Positions 1 through 10,794 are shown, counted from the first letter of the stretch. The stretch is 64,000 nucleotides of DNA from Planctomycetota bacterium (GCA_020631815.1 JACKGW010000001.1:124001-188000); one strand, 5' to 3'. Translations and numbers: made by a program. The notes: generated from the letters alone by a model not told the origin.

Positions 1-1196
1 GGCGGCTCGCTCTCGGCCCCGAGCACCGGGATGCGCTGGCCGGTCTCACGCTCGATGGCGGCGATCCAGGGGCGCTCGGCGCTGTCGCACAGCGAGACGG
101 CGATGCCTGCACGCCCCGCGCGGGCCGTGCGGCCGATGCGGTGCACGTAGGTCTCGGGCACGTTGGGCACGTCGTGGTTGATCACGTGCGTGATCCCCGG
201 CACGTCGATGCCGCGGGCCGCGATATCGGTCGCCACGAGCGTCCGCAGACGACCGTCGCGGAACGCCTGCAGCGCACGCTCGCGCTGCCCCTGCGACTTG
301 TTGCCATGCAGTGCCGCGGCGGGGATGCCCGCGCGGTCCAGCGTGCGCGCGACCTTGTCGGCGCCGTGCTTGGTGCGCGTGAACACCAGGGCGCGGTCCA
401 CGTCCGGATCGGACAACAGGCGCGCCAGGAGCGCTCGCTTGTCCTCCTTGCGCACGTGCCATACGCCCTGCTCCACACGCTGCGCCGTGGTGCTGGGCGG
501 GGCCACCTCCACGCGCACCGGGCGATGCAGCAGCGAGGCCGCAAGGTCCGCGATGTCCGAGGGCATCGTCGCGCTGAACAGGAGGGAGTGGCGGCGCTTG
601 GGCAGCGTCGCCACGATGCGCTTGACGTCGCGCAGGAAGCCCATGTCGAGCATGCGGTCGGCTTCGTCCAAGACGAAGAGCTCGATCGCTGCCAGCTCCA
701 CATGGCGCTGACCCATGAGGTCGAGCAGGCGACCGGGAGTGGCCACGAGCACGTCGACGCCGCGCCGCAGCGACTGCACCTGCGGGCCCTGGCCCACGCC
801 ACCGAAGATGACCTCGACGCGGAGGCGGCTCATGGCTCCGTACGCAGCGAAGCTGTCACGGACTTGCGAGGCGAGCTCGCGCGTGGGGGTGAGGACGAGC
901 ACGCGCGGACGTCGTGCGACGAGGCGCTGCGGCTCGCGCAGGAGGCGGTCGAGAATCGGCAGCGCGAACGCCGCCGTCTTGCCGGTGCCGGTCTGGGCGA
1001 TGCCGAGGACGTCACGTCCTTCCAACAGCGCGGGGATGGCCTGCGCCTGGATGGGCGTCGGGCGTTGGTAGCCGCGTGCGTCGAGCGCATCGAGCAGCTG
1101 GGGGTGAAGGCCGAGGTCCCCGAACGTCGGGGCCCCGACGGACGCAGAAGCGCCCTGGGGGTGGTGCTTGGATGCACCGGGGGAACGATTTCGCAT
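1..1196 (-). CDS. DEAD-box ATP-dependent RNA helicase, RhlE-like (3' end cut by window edge)
   Basis: ATP-dependent RNA unwinding in the cytoplasm (ribosome assembly, mRNA turnover or cold adaptation in relatives). Reading leftward from an ATG at 1196-1194, the protein begins MRNRSPGASKHH and shows the helicase motifs in order: a Q motif (FGDLGL... RPTPIQAQAIP), Walker A AQTGTGKT, PTRELASQ, TPGRLLDL, DEAD box VLDEADRMLDMG, SAT motif LLFSATMP, then the second RecA domain with ATDIAARGIDVP and HRIGRTARAGR. The open frame runs off the left edge with no stop, so any C-terminal tail is missing. The short basic N-terminus and absence of extra domains favour the RhlE group, but the subfamily is an inference. 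No partner gene is visible; the next gene on the same strand lies 160 bases upstream. Confidence 0.93.
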   Translation of the reverse strand, partial: MRNRSPGASKHHPQGASASVGAPTFGDLGLHPQLLDALDARGYQRPTPIQAQAIPALLEGRDVLGIAQTGTGKTAAFALPILDRLLREPQRLVARRPRVLVLTPTRELASQVRDSFAAYGAMSRLRVEVIFGGVGQGPQVQSLRRGVDVLVATPGRLLDLMGQRHVELAAIELFVLDEADRMLDMGFLRDVKRIVATLPKRRHSLLFSATMPSDIADLAASLLHRPVRVEVAPPSTTAQRVEQGVWHVRKEDKRALLARLLSDPDVDRALVFTRTKHGADKVARTLDRAGIPAAALHGNKSQGQRERALQAFRDGRLRTLVATDIAARGIDVPGITHVINHDVPNVPETYVHRIGRTARAGRAGIAVSLCDSAERPWIAAIERETGQRIPVLGAESEP

Positions 1197-1356
1197 ACGG
1201 ACTCACGCTCGACGAGGCGCCTGCAAGAGGTTGGTCGGCCTCGGAGCAGCTGGGAAAAGGCGGCGTGACGATCACGGCCGCAAGTGCAAGGAGCCTACCT
1301 CGCCCTGCGAGGCTGACCCGTCCGGCGCCACGGATTCCGTCCGCAGCCCGGTTCCC

Positions 1357-2685
1357 TCAGCGCGGGACGTCGGAGGCGGCGACGCCGACGCCCGCCTCGG
1401 CCGCGGCCAGCAGCTCCGCGAGACGCGCTCGGACGAGCGGGTCCTTGGCGCCCGCGGCACCACCCCGCAGCTTGGTGAGGTAGCCCGCTGCTTCCGCGGC
1501 CTGGCCGTCGGCGCGGGCGCGCTCGGCAGCGCCGACGAGCGCGCGCCCGAGGTCCACGAGCACGCGCTCCCCGGCTTGGGGTCGGCGGGCCAGCAGCTCG
1601 AGCGCCTCGAGGAGATGGGCGCGCTGCTCGGGCTCCGCCACGTCTCGCACGCTCGCCGCCCAGGCCGTGGCCAGGGCCTCCAAGCGTGCCGGTCGCGCGT
1701 CCTCCGCGGCGACGCCTGCCTCCAGGCGATGCAGGACCTCGCTGGCGGCCGTCGTGTCACGGCGGGCGCGGTGGACGAGGAAGCGCTGTGCATCCAGCCA
1801 AGCGGCCACGTCGGCTTGGAGCCGAGGTTCGGCCGCCAGCCCGTCCAGTCGCCCCGTGGCTTCGTCGAGCCACGCCAAGGCACGATCCCGTTCACCTTGC
1901 GCGTCGTGCACGGCGGCCACGCCGAGCATGCGCACCAACGCCGCGCGGTCCTCAGGCGTGGCTCCCTCGCGGTCGGCGATCTCCGCCGCGCGCGCACGCA
2001 GGGCGGCGGCTTCGTCGGTCAGGTCACGCGACAGGACCTGGCGCTGGCCGACTTCGAGCATGTCCGTGTAGGCGCGACGCTCGGCAGGCGTCGAGCCCGT
2101 TGCGCGTGCGAGCTGGTCCAAGCGCTCCAGGGAGCGCGTCGCGAGGGACTCGTCCTGCATGGACAAGCCGGCGCGGAAGGCATCTCCCCACGCCAGCGCG
2201 CGGAGCGCGCGGCGCTCGGGGTCGTGGCCGGCCTGCTCCAGCGAGGACTCGATGTCGTGCAGGAGCCGGGCCGCGCTGTCGGGGTCGTCGTGGTCCCAGG
2301 CGTAGGCACCGGCCAGCACGAGGGCGTCAAGGTGCATGCGTTCCACGGTCTCGGTGGCTGACGGGCGGCGTGCCGCGCGGTCGAGCACGGCGAGGGCCTG
2401 CGTGATCCACGCCGTCTCGCCCAGGCGGACGCCGTCGCGCAGGCGGTCATCCCACGCCCCAGCCAAGGCCTCGAGGTCCTGGGCCCGCGCACCGTCGTGG
2501 TCGGCCATGTCGGTCAGTGCTTGGAGGGCGCGCCCCGCCTCGTCGAAGCGACCGGCCTCGCCCTGGGTTCGGTGCAGCTGCCGCAGTGCTTGCGCGTCTT
2601 GCGGCAGCGCGTCGTCATCCGACGAACCGCATGCGGGCAGCGCGGCTGCGAGGAGGAGAAGCCAAGCGCGGGAGGGGCGACGCAT
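1357..2685 (-). CDS. Helical-repeat (TPR-like) lipoprotein, unknown function
   Basis: The 442-residue product starts MRRPSRAWLLLLAAALPACG: a positively charged start, a hydrophobic stretch and a lipobox LPAC, so it is a predicted lipoprotein anchored after export. The rest is almost entirely alanine, arginine, leucine and glutamate helix with repeating patterns such as EALA.AW and LERLDQLARA, typical of TPR or similar alpha-solenoid repeats that scaffold other proteins. An in-frame ATG three codons earlier (2694) is possible. The 2685 start is preferred because a GACCAT hexamer lies 7 bases before it, as at other genes here. No enzymatic motif is visible. It stands alone, with a helicase downstream and a palindromic repeat upstream. 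I do not recognise a named family. Confidence 0.75.
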   Translation of the reverse strand: MRRPSRAWLLLLAAALPACGSSDDDALPQDAQALRQLHRTQGEAGRFDEAGRALQALTDMADHDGARAQDLEALAGAWDDRLRDGVRLGETAWITQALAVLDRAARRPSATETVERMHLDALVLAGAYAWDHDDPDSAARLLHDIESSLEQAGHDPERRALRALAWGDAFRAGLSMQDESLATRSLERLDQLARATGSTPAERRAYTDMLEVGQRQVLSRDLTDEAAALRARAAEIADREGATPEDRAALVRMLGVAAVHDAQGERDRALAWLDEATGRLDGLAAEPRLQADVAAWLDAQRFLVHRARRDTTAASEVLHRLEAGVAAEDARPARLEALATAWAASVRDVAEPEQRAHLLEALELLARRPQAGERVLVDLGRALVGAAERARADGQAAEAAGYLTKLRGGAAGAKDPLVRARLAELLAAAEAGVGVAASDVPR

Positions 2686-2752
2686 GGCGCCCATGGTCGT
2701 ACGCCGTCACCATCGCCCAAGCAATCCAATCACTGTGGCGGGCGGCTAGCGT

Positions 2753-2908
2753 GGGGTCTGATCCCGTGATGCGTTGCCGCGGTAGCGGCGACGCGGGCAC
2801 GGGGTCTGACCCCGAGCGGGTCGCTCCCGTCGGTAGACGCACTTCGGTATCAGACCCCGTGTCAGTGTCGCTTCGCTCCCAGACACGGGATCAGACACCT
2901 CCGCGCGA
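2753..2908. repeat. GGGTCTGA-type palindromic repeat, copy 1 (two units)
   Basis: Two imperfect palindromes lie between the lipoprotein start and the sufT stop. Unit A (2753-2813) opens with GGGGTCTGATCCCG and closes with CGGGGTCTGACCCC around a GC-rich core. Unit B (2846-2899) opens with GGTATCAGACCCCGTGTC, closes with GACACGGGATCAGACACC and carries GTGTCGCTTCGCTCCC in its loop. Unit B is followed by TCCGCGCG. The same units recur at 63688-63827 in inverted orientation and, degenerate, at 42707-42908. Repeated intergenic palindromes of this kind are typical of REP/RAYT-type elements. No transposase is present here, so the mobile origin is inferred. Confidence 0.85.
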
Positions 2909-2912
2909 GGGC

Positions 2913-3317
2913 CTACGCCAGGCCGAGCTGCAGGCGAGCTTCCTCGGAGAGCATGTCGCGCGTCCACGGCGGGTCCCAGACGAGCTCGATCTCGGCGGTG
3001 TCGATGCCCTCGAGCTCTTGCAGGCGCAGCTGGACTTCGCCGGGCAGGCTCCCGGCCACGGGACAGGCCGGGCTGGTCAGCGTCATGCGCACGTGGACGT
3101 GCGCGTTCTCGGGGTCCACCTCGACGTCGTAGATCAGGCCGAGGTCGTAGATGTTGACCGGGATCTCCGGGTCGAAGACCGAGCGCAGGGCGTCTACGAC
3201 CTGCTCCTCGAGCGGCTTCTCGACGAGGTCCGTGAGGATGCGCGGACGCTCGGGCTGGGCGGCCGGGGCGCCCTCGTTCTCGGGCGGCGTCGGGGTCGCG
3301 GGGGTTTCGTCGGACAT
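2913..3317 (-). CDS. sufT: SufT, DUF59/MIP18-family Fe-S assembly factor
   Basis: SufT-type proteins help mature Fe-S proteins, acting as carriers or assistants to the SUF scaffold in the cytoplasm. The 134-residue product has a disordered Pro/Glu-rich N-terminus (about residues 1-30) and then a DUF59 domain: the signature VFDPEIPVNIYDLGLIYDV (about 48-66), the strand VHVRMTLTSPACPVAGSL with the conserved Cys near residue 85, and the ending VWDPPWTRDMLSEEAR. It is the last gene of the suf operon, starting 6 bases after the sufU stop. Its stop sits 4 bases from the end of a palindromic repeat. The family match is strong; the precise role in this host is inferred from context. Confidence 0.92.
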   Translation of the reverse strand: MSDETPATPTPPENEGAPAAQPERPRILTDLVEKPLEEQVVDALRSVFDPEIPVNIYDLGLIYDVEVDPENAHVHVRMTLTSPACPVAGSLPGEVQLRLQELEGIDTAEIELVWDPPWTRDMLSEEARLQLGLA

Positions 3318-3323
3318 GGCGGT

Positions 3324-3773
3324 CTACTCCGTGCTCACGGCGTCGGACGAGGCCTCGGTAGCGGCCTTCAGGGTGTGCCACGCAAGCGTCGCGCACTTGA
3401 CGCGGACGGGGAACTCGCTGACGCCCGCGAACACTTCGAGCTTCTCCAGCTCGGGATCGTCGAGATGCGAGCGGCCGCCCGTCACGAGATCGTGGAACTT
3501 CGCGAAGATCTGCTCGGCCTCGGCCAGCGTCCGCCCCTTGAGGGTCTCGGTCATGAGACTGGCGGACGCCGTGGAGATGGCGCAGCCTGCGCCGTCGAAG
3601 CGCGCGTCCACGATGCGATCGCCGTCGAGCACGAGGTACACCGTCAACCGGTCGCCGCAGAGCGGGTTGTGGCCCTTGGCCTCGCGGTCGGCGTGCTCAG
3701 GCGCCCCGAAGTTCCGCGGGTGCTTCCCGTGGTCGAGGATCAGCTCCTGGTAGAGCTCGCGGAGGTCGCTCAT
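3324..3773 (-). CDS. sufU: SufU, zinc-dependent sulfurtransferase / IscU-like Fe-S partner of SufS
   Basis: SufU accepts persulfide sulfur from the SufS desulfurase and passes it to the SufBCD scaffold. The 149-residue product has the three conserved cysteines of the family at residues 39 (NPLCGD), 64 (GAGCAIS) and 127 (VKCATLAW), matching the C41/C66/C128 pattern known in Bacillus SufU, and an N-terminal LYQELILDHGKHPRNFG motif. Its ATG overlaps the sufS stop as ATGA (3773-3770), indicating translational coupling. Presence of SufU rather than SufE is the Gram-positive-like arrangement, also seen in several deep Gram-negative phyla. Length and motifs are normal. Confidence 0.95.
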   Translation of the reverse strand: MSDLRELYQELILDHGKHPRNFGAPEHADREAKGHNPLCGDRLTVYLVLDGDRIVDARFDGAGCAISTASASLMTETLKGRTLAEAEQIFAKFHDLVTGGRSHLDDPELEKLEVFAGVSEFPVRVKCATLAWHTLKAATEASSDAVSTE

Positions 3774-5029
3774 CCGAGCATCTCCTGGACGCGACGCAGG
3801 CCGACGACCAACGCGTCGACCTCCTCGCGGGTGGTGTAGAGACCGAACGACGCCCGCGCCGTCGCCGGAACGCCGTAGCGGTCCATGACGGGCTGGGCGC
3901 AGTGATGACCGGTGCGGATGGCGATGCCCTCGTGGTCGAGGACGGTGCCGATGTCGTGGGGGTGGATGCCGTCCAGCGTGAACGAGATCACGCCCGCCTT
4001 CGCCGGCGCCGTGCCGATCAGGTTGATGCCCGGGATGTCGGCCAGCAAGCGCCCGGTCGCGTACGTCAGCAAGTCCGCCTCATGGGCGGCGATGCGGTCC
4101 ATGCCCAGCCCCGTCACGTGGTCGAGCGCGGCGGCCAAGCCCACGGCACCCGTGATGTTGGGCGTTCCTGCCTCGAAGCGAGCCGGCGGCTCGGCCCACG
4201 TCGAGCCCTCGAACGTGACGGTGCGGATCATGTCGCCACCGCCCTGCCAGGGGGGCAGGGACTCGAGCAGCTCGGCACGGCCGTAGAGCGCGCCGATGCC
4301 CGTGGGCCCGTAGACCTTGTGCCCGCTGAACGCGAACAGGTCCGCGCCCAGCTCACGCACGTTCACGGGCCCGTGCGGCACGGCCTGCGCGCCGTCCACG
4401 ACGGAGATCGCGCCGACCTCGCGCGCCTTGGCGCACATCGCCTGCACGGGGTTGATGGTGCCGAGGGCGTTGCTCGTGTGGACGATCGCCATCACGGCGA
4501 CGCCGCCGTCCAGGAGGCGGTCGAAGGCTTCCATGTCGAGCGAGCCGTCGTCGAGCAGCGGCACCACGCGCAGCGAAGCACCGGAGGCCTGGCAGGCGAG
4601 CTGCCACGGAACGATGTTGCTGTGGTGCTCCATGCCCGTGAGCAGCACGTCGCGGCCCGGGCCCAGTCGCGTGGCCGCCAGCGTCGCGGTGGCGAGATTG
4701 AGCGCCTCGGTCGTGCCGCGCACGAAGACGATCTCGCGGTCCTCAGCGGCCCCGAGGAACGATCGCACGGTGCTCCGCGCCGCCTCGTAGCGTTCGGTTG
4801 CCTCCTGGCTCAGGAGGTGCACCCCGCGGTGCACGTTGGCGTTGTGCCACATGGCCTGCTCGCGCTCGGCATCGAGCACGGCAAGCGGCTTGTGCGTGGT
4901 GGCCGCGTTGTCGAGGTAGACGAGCGGCTTGCCGTGCACGCGCCGACCCAGCGCCGGATAGGCGGCCCGGATCGTGGGCAGCTCGGCAGCCAGCGGGGCG
5001 CGCGCATCCGGGGACGAGATCGTGGTCAC
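3770..5029 (-). CDS. sufS: SufS, group II cysteine desulfurase
   Basis: PLP enzyme that removes sulfur from L-cysteine, leaving alanine and an enzyme persulfide for SufU. The 419-residue product has YLDNAATTHKP near the N-terminus, MEHHSNIVPW, the PLP-lysine motif FSGHKVYGPTGIGALYG and the catalytic-cysteine loop IRTGHHCAQPVMDRYG. The start is GTG at 5029-5027 (reads VTTISSPDA), overlapping the sufD stop as GTGA. Extending the frame further upstream gives only an arginine/proline-rich shadow of sufD, so the longer version is rejected. It lies between sufD and sufU in a continuous operon. Typical length for the family is about 405-420. Confidence 0.97.
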   Translation of the reverse strand: MTTISSPDARAPLAAELPTIRAAYPALGRRVHGKPLVYLDNAATTHKPLAVLDAEREQAMWHNANVHRGVHLLSQEATERYEAARSTVRSFLGAAEDREIVFVRGTTEALNLATATLAATRLGPGRDVLLTGMEHHSNIVPWQLACQASGASLRVVPLLDDGSLDMEAFDRLLDGGVAVMAIVHTSNALGTINPVQAMCAKAREVGAISVVDGAQAVPHGPVNVRELGADLFAFSGHKVYGPTGIGALYGRAELLESLPPWQGGGDMIRTVTFEGSTWAEPPARFEAGTPNITGAVGLAAALDHVTGLGMDRIAAHEADLLTYATGRLLADIPGINLIGTAPAKAGVISFTLDGIHPHDIGTVLDHEGIAIRTGHHCAQPVMDRYGVPATARASFGLYTTREEVDALVVGLRRVQEMLG

Positions 5030-6368
5030 GAGGCGGGGCCCTCGCCGGGCGCATCCTCGAAGTGTGCACCCTCGAGACGCTCGGCCAGGAGGCGATGGAC
5101 GTCCTGCGCCAGGGCCTCGTGGCCGATGGCCTGCACGACCTCGTGCGCGAAGGCGTGTACGAGCAACGCCCGCGCGCGCTCGCGCCCGATCGCGCGCGAC
5201 TGCAGGTAGCCAAGGGCTTCCTCGTCGAGCTGGCCCACCGTGGCGCCGTGCGCACACTGCACGTCGTCCGCGTAGATCTCCAGCTGCGGCCGCGTGTCGA
5301 CGCGCGCACCCTCCGAGAGCAGCAGGGCGTGGTGCGCTTGACGGCCTGACGTCTGCTGGGCGTCCGGATGCACGAGGACACGCCCGGTGAACGCGCCGCG
5401 CGCGCGATCGTCGAGGATGCCCTTCACGACCTGGCGGCTCGTGCCGTGCGCGACCCGGTGATCCACGGTGACATGCGTGTCGGCATGGTCCGTGTCGCGG
5501 AGCACGTACAGGCCCGAGAGGTCCAAGTCGGCGCCAGCCTCCAAGAGGTCGGCGTGGATCTCGTGGCGGTGCGTGGCGCCACCGAACGTGACGTCGACCA
5601 AGCGGTAGGTGCTGTCGCGGGACAGACGGGCTGCCGTGGTGGCCACGTGGCGCGAGGCGCCGTGCTGCAGCTGCAAGCGCAGGTGGACGAGGCGGGCGCC
5701 GGGGGCGAGCTCGATCTCGGTCGCCGCGTCGACGAGATCGGGGCCTTCCTCGTCGGCCAGGTGGATCTCGACGAGCAGCGCCTCGGCGCCTTCCCCGGCT
5801 TCCACGTACAGCCGGGGGAACGCCGCGGCGTTGCGGTCGATGCCGTCGGGCGCGGTCGTGTGGACGACCACCAGCGGTCCGGCCGTCTTGTGGCCGGCGG
5901 GCAGGCGCACGCCGAGCCCGTCCACGAAGCGGGCATCGTTGAGTGCGGCCCAGCCGCCGCCGCGGGTGGACAGGGCGCGACCCACCGGCGCGTCGGCGAG
6001 ACTCGTGATGCGACCAAGCCACGCGCCACCGTGGCGCGCGAGCCACGCATCCATGCGGCTGGCGGCCAAGTCGAGTCGGCCGTTGACGAGCACGGCTTCG
6101 GGGGCGAAGGGCGAGAGGTGCAGGCGATCGGCGGGCATGGGACCCGCACGACGCGCCGGGCCGGCACGGCGGGCAAGCAGCGGACCGAGCGGGCGGACGT
6201 CCGTGTAGAGGTGATCCTCGTCGCGGCGCGTCGGGAGCCCATCGGCGAGCAGACGCTCACGCGCTGCGGCGGCGAGATCCACGCGCCACGCCGGCGAGCC
6301 GGCGGGCGGAGCGTCCTCGGCCAGCGCCGCGGCGAGGTGCGGTTCCAGGCGCGAGGCGCTGGCCGTCG

Positions 6369-6372
<4 letters not shown>
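5026..6372 (-). CDS. sufD: SufD, SUF scaffold subunit
   Basis: SufD pairs with SufB and the SufC ATPase to form the SufBC2D scaffold on which Fe-S clusters are built. The 448-residue product shows the N-terminal W.D/AA RERLLADGLPTRRDEDHLYTDV segment and the C-terminal beta-helix core with IYADDVQCAHGATVG followed by QLDEEALGYLQSRAIG, which contains the conserved histidine region of the family. It overlaps sufC by ATGA (6372-6369) and sufS by GTGA. Sequence conservation is lower than for SufB, as is usual. No oddities are seen. Confidence 0.95.
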
Positions 6373-7127
<755 letters not shown>

Positions 7128-7166
7128 GGTCTTGGCTCCTGCGCCGTCAGGCGCGGCACGCGGCGA

Positions 7167-8662
<1,496 letters not shown>

Positions 8663-8666
<4 letters not shown>

Positions 8667-9178
8667 GCCGACTCCGTCGTGAACGTCTGCGGCGCCGCCG
8701 GATCGGCCGGGGCCGACCCGTTCGCGGGCGCCTCGCGAGGCGAGTCGTCCTCGGCCATCTCCTCGAGCGAAACTTCGTTGAGGGCGCGCTTGAGGACGTC
8801 GTTGATGCGGCCCCAGCTGCCGCGCGTGGAGCAGATGGACGCCATGTCGCAGCCGGGACCCTCCTCCATGCACTCCGTGAGTGCGAGCGGTCCTTCGATG
8901 GCCTCGAGGAGTGCGGCGACCGGGATGTCCGTCGCGGGGCGCGCCAAGCGGTAGCCACCGTGGACGCCGCGGGTGGAGTCGAGGAGCCCGGCGCCCGCGA
9001 GCTGGCGCAGGAGCTTGCTGACCGTCGGAGCGGGTACGCCCGTGTGGCGAGCGAGGTCGGTCGCACTTACCATCGGCACCGGGTCCTTGGACCCCAGGCG
9101 CCGGTGGCGAGCCTCGGCGCGCGCGAACCAGCTCATCAGCAGGACCCCGTAGTCGGCGAGCTTGGTGACGCGGATCAT
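8663..9178 (-). CDS. Rrf2-family Fe-S-sensing regulator of the suf operon
   Basis: Transcription factor expected to sense Fe-S status and control the downstream suf genes. The 171-residue product starts [19 protein letters not shown], has the Rrf2 winged-helix motif [20 protein letters not shown] and the wing [12 protein letters not shown], followed by three cysteines at residues 103, 110 and 116 ([20 protein letters not shown]). These resemble the cluster ligands Cys92/98/104 of E. coli IscR, with slightly longer spacing. The C-terminal 40 residues are low-complexity. Being first in the operon and overlapping sufB by 4 bases implies autoregulation. The TIGR02944-type SUF regulator subgroup is the likeliest assignment; calling it iscR or sufR would be premature. 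Confidence 0.93.
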
Positions 9179-9196
9179 GGGCGGCTCCAGAAACAG

Positions 9197-9219
9197 GGAC
9201 CGATCTGGTCCGGATTCAA
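9197..9219 (-). promoter_or_regulatory. Candidate suf promoter/operator
   Basis: In the 80 bases upstream of the Rrf2 regulator, the minus strand has TTGAAT (9219-9214) followed by the short inverted repeat GGACC-AGATC-GGTCC (9211-9197). This is the only dyad in the gap and sits where an autoregulating Rrf2 protein would bind. No clear -10 hexamer is seen, so this is a weak call. Confidence 0.3.
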
Positions 9220-9260
9220 TCTAGCGCCCCGCGCAGCCCGGAAAAGTGCTGGGCGCACCG

Positions 9261-9770
9261 TCAGCGATAGGTCTTGCCACCGACCCGGACCCAGCCCCCG
9301 CTGTGGGAGCCGCCGGGGTCGCGGTGGGTCCAGTGGACCAAGGCCCCGTGCTCGCCCATCTCGTAGCGGCCGTGGTACTCGAACTCGTCCCCCTCCCGGA
9401 GCGGGAGGCGCGGGGCGATGTCGATGTTGTGGCTCAGCTTGACCACCAGGTCCGGCTGGACCTTGAACAAGAACCGCTGGTGGCGAGGCGGCTCCAGGTC
9501 GTCGGACAGCACCTTCATCACGCGGGCCCGGCCACTGACCCAGGTGCCGTCCTTGCCCGCCCGCCAAGCCGCGATCAGCTCGGCATTGGGGTCGGCGGGC
9601 GCGATGACGCCGCCCGGCCGAGGCGGGCTCTGCTCGCGCCCCTCGCCCGGGGCGCTGCGCGGCGGGGCCTCCGGGGCGTCGCCGCGCTCGCGCTGCTCCC
9701 ACCAGATCCAGACGGCCACGACGAGGATGGCGATGATGGTGGCCAGGGGCCGCTGGGCTCGGGTGCTCAT
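9261..9770 (-). CDS. DUF3465 protein with N-terminal membrane anchor
   Basis: The 169-residue product starts MSTRAQRPLATIIAILVVAVWIW: a single membrane segment at about residues 9-24, a disordered linker, then a beta domain with GTWVSGRARVMKVLSDDLE, HQRFLFKV, LSHNIDIAPRLPLREGDE, FEYHGRYE and the ending WTHRDP..GSHSGGWVRVGGKTY. These strings match the DUF3465 family, an OB-fold-like domain of unknown function facing the periplasm. An open frame continues upstream but antiparallel to truB, so the 9770 ATG is preferred. It is divergently transcribed from truB across a 72-base gap. Function is unknown. Confidence 0.85.
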   Translation of the reverse strand: MSTRAQRPLATIIAILVVAVWIWWEQRERGDAPEAPPRSAPGEGREQSPPRPGGVIAPADPNAELIAAWRAGKDGTWVSGRARVMKVLSDDLEPPRHQRFLFKVQPDLVVKLSHNIDIAPRLPLREGDEFEYHGRYEMGEHGALVHWTHRDPGGSHSGGWVRVGGKTYR

Positions 9771-9827
9771 GGGGCCGTGAAGATAGGCGGGGACCGGATG
9801 AGGTGCGCCCGGCTGGCGGGGCGCGGG

Positions 9828-9833
9828 TAGGGT
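9828..9833 (+). promoter_or_regulatory. Candidate -10 hexamer TAGGGT for truB
   Basis: TAGGGT lies 9 bases before the truB ATG, and no Shine-Dalgarno sequence is present between them. The position suits a leaderless or nearly leaderless transcript, as at several other genes in this window. Confidence 0.35.
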
Positions 9834-9842
9834 CACCGCCCC

Positions 9843-10556
9843 ATGCCGCGACGCCCCCGCTACCGCAAGAGTGCCCTCGAAGGGCTGCTCGTGGTCGACA
9901 AGCCGCTCGGCTGGAGCTCGATGGACGTCGTCCGCCGGGTCCGCCACGCGGCCGGCTTCGTGAAGACGGGGCACGCCGGAACGCTCGACCCGCTGGCGAC
10001 GGGCGTCGTCGTCTGCTGCCTGGGCCGGGCGACCCGTGCGGTCGAGGCGCTGATGGCCCAGCCCAAGCGCTACGAGACCGTCATCGATCTCTCCGCATTC
10101 ACGAGCACCGACGATCGGGAAGGCCCGCGTGAAGAGGTGGTGGTCGACCGCCCGCCGACCGAGGCCGAGATCGACGAGGCCCTGCAGGGCTTCGTCGGCG
10201 AGATCGAGCAAGCCCCGCCGGCCTACAGCGCCATCCATGTGGAGGGCAAGCGGGCCTACGACCTCGCCCGTGCGGGGGAGCAGGTGGAGCTGCCCAAGCG
10301 CGTGGTGCGCGTGGACGGTATCCAACGACTGGGGTACGCCTGGCCCGAGCTGACGCTCGCCATCGACTGCGGCAAGGGCTTCTACGTGCGCTCCCTCGCG
10401 CGCGACCTCGGTGCGCGGCTCGGCTGCGGTGGGCACCTGGCGTCGCTCCGGCGCACGGCCGTGGGCGAGTACGACCTGTCGCGCGCCGTCGGCCCGGAGC
10501 GCTTGATGGAGCCCATCGGCGCCGACGATCTGTGGCCGACGCCGCCTCTCCCGTGA
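9843..10556 (+). CDS. truB: TruB, tRNA pseudouridine(55) synthase
   Basis: Converts U55 of the tRNA T-loop to pseudouridine. The 237-residue product carries LLVVDKPLGWSSMDVV, the catalytic motif KTGHAGTLDPLATGVV (Asp at about residue 49), QTPP-equivalent QAPPAYSAIHVEGKRAY and CGKGFYVRSLARDLG. It is shorter than E. coli TruB (314) because the C-terminal PUA-like domain is missing or reduced, as in many bacterial TruB proteins. The usual neighbours (rbfA, rpsO, infB) are absent. A near-perfect palindrome starts 3 bases after the stop codon. Confidence 0.96.
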   Translation: MPRRPRYRKSALEGLLVVDKPLGWSSMDVVRRVRHAAGFVKTGHAGTLDPLATGVVVCCLGRATRAVEALMAQPKRYETVIDLSAFTSTDDREGPREEVVVDRPPTEAEIDEALQGFVGEIEQAPPAYSAIHVEGKRAYDLARAGEQVELPKRVVRVDGIQRLGYAWPELTLAIDCGKGFYVRSLARDLGARLGCGGHLASLRRTAVGEYDLSRAVGPERLMEPIGADDLWPTPPLP

Positions 10557-10558
10557 GG

Positions 10559-10653
10559 CGGTGCCAGAGCAATTCCTATCACCTAGCGGGAACGAGCGGG
10601 GGCAAGCTCGGCGGGCCCCCGCTCGCTAGGTGATAGGAATTGCTCTGGCACCG
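10559..10653. repeat. 95-base palindrome with 30-bp perfect arms
   Basis: Two perfect 30-base inverted arms (10559-10588 and 10624-10653, left arm beginning CGGTGCCAGAGCAATTCC) flank a 35-base centre. An inner inverted repeat, CGAGCGGGGGC (10593-10603) with its complement at 10615-10625, lies in the centre and overlaps the right arm by two bases. Part of each arm, AATTCCTATCACCTA, is strikingly AT-rich for this genome. The structure starts 3 bases after the truB stop. It could be a strong terminator or a MITE-like insertion; no clear target-site duplication is seen. Confidence 0.85.
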
Positions 10654-10794
10654 TACGGTCCTACCCTGGGCGCGTGCGTCGGTGACGGGAGGCCGCTGAC
10701 GTCACGGGGCAGGCACGCCGACGCATCGCATCCGTTGCGCGTCCAGCTGCGCCGCCCGCACTTGGCAGTCGGAGAACAGGGGGCCCGGAGCAAC

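Noticed and set aside
2753..2908. CRISPR array
   Set aside because: The repeats are palindromic, few, unevenly spaced and interspersed across the window, with no regular spacers and no cas genes.
10630..10794. Possible upstream GTG start of the receiver protein
   Set aside because: It falls inside the palindrome and adds 55 residues without receiver homology; the GTG at 10795 has a ribosome binding site and the conserved domain start.
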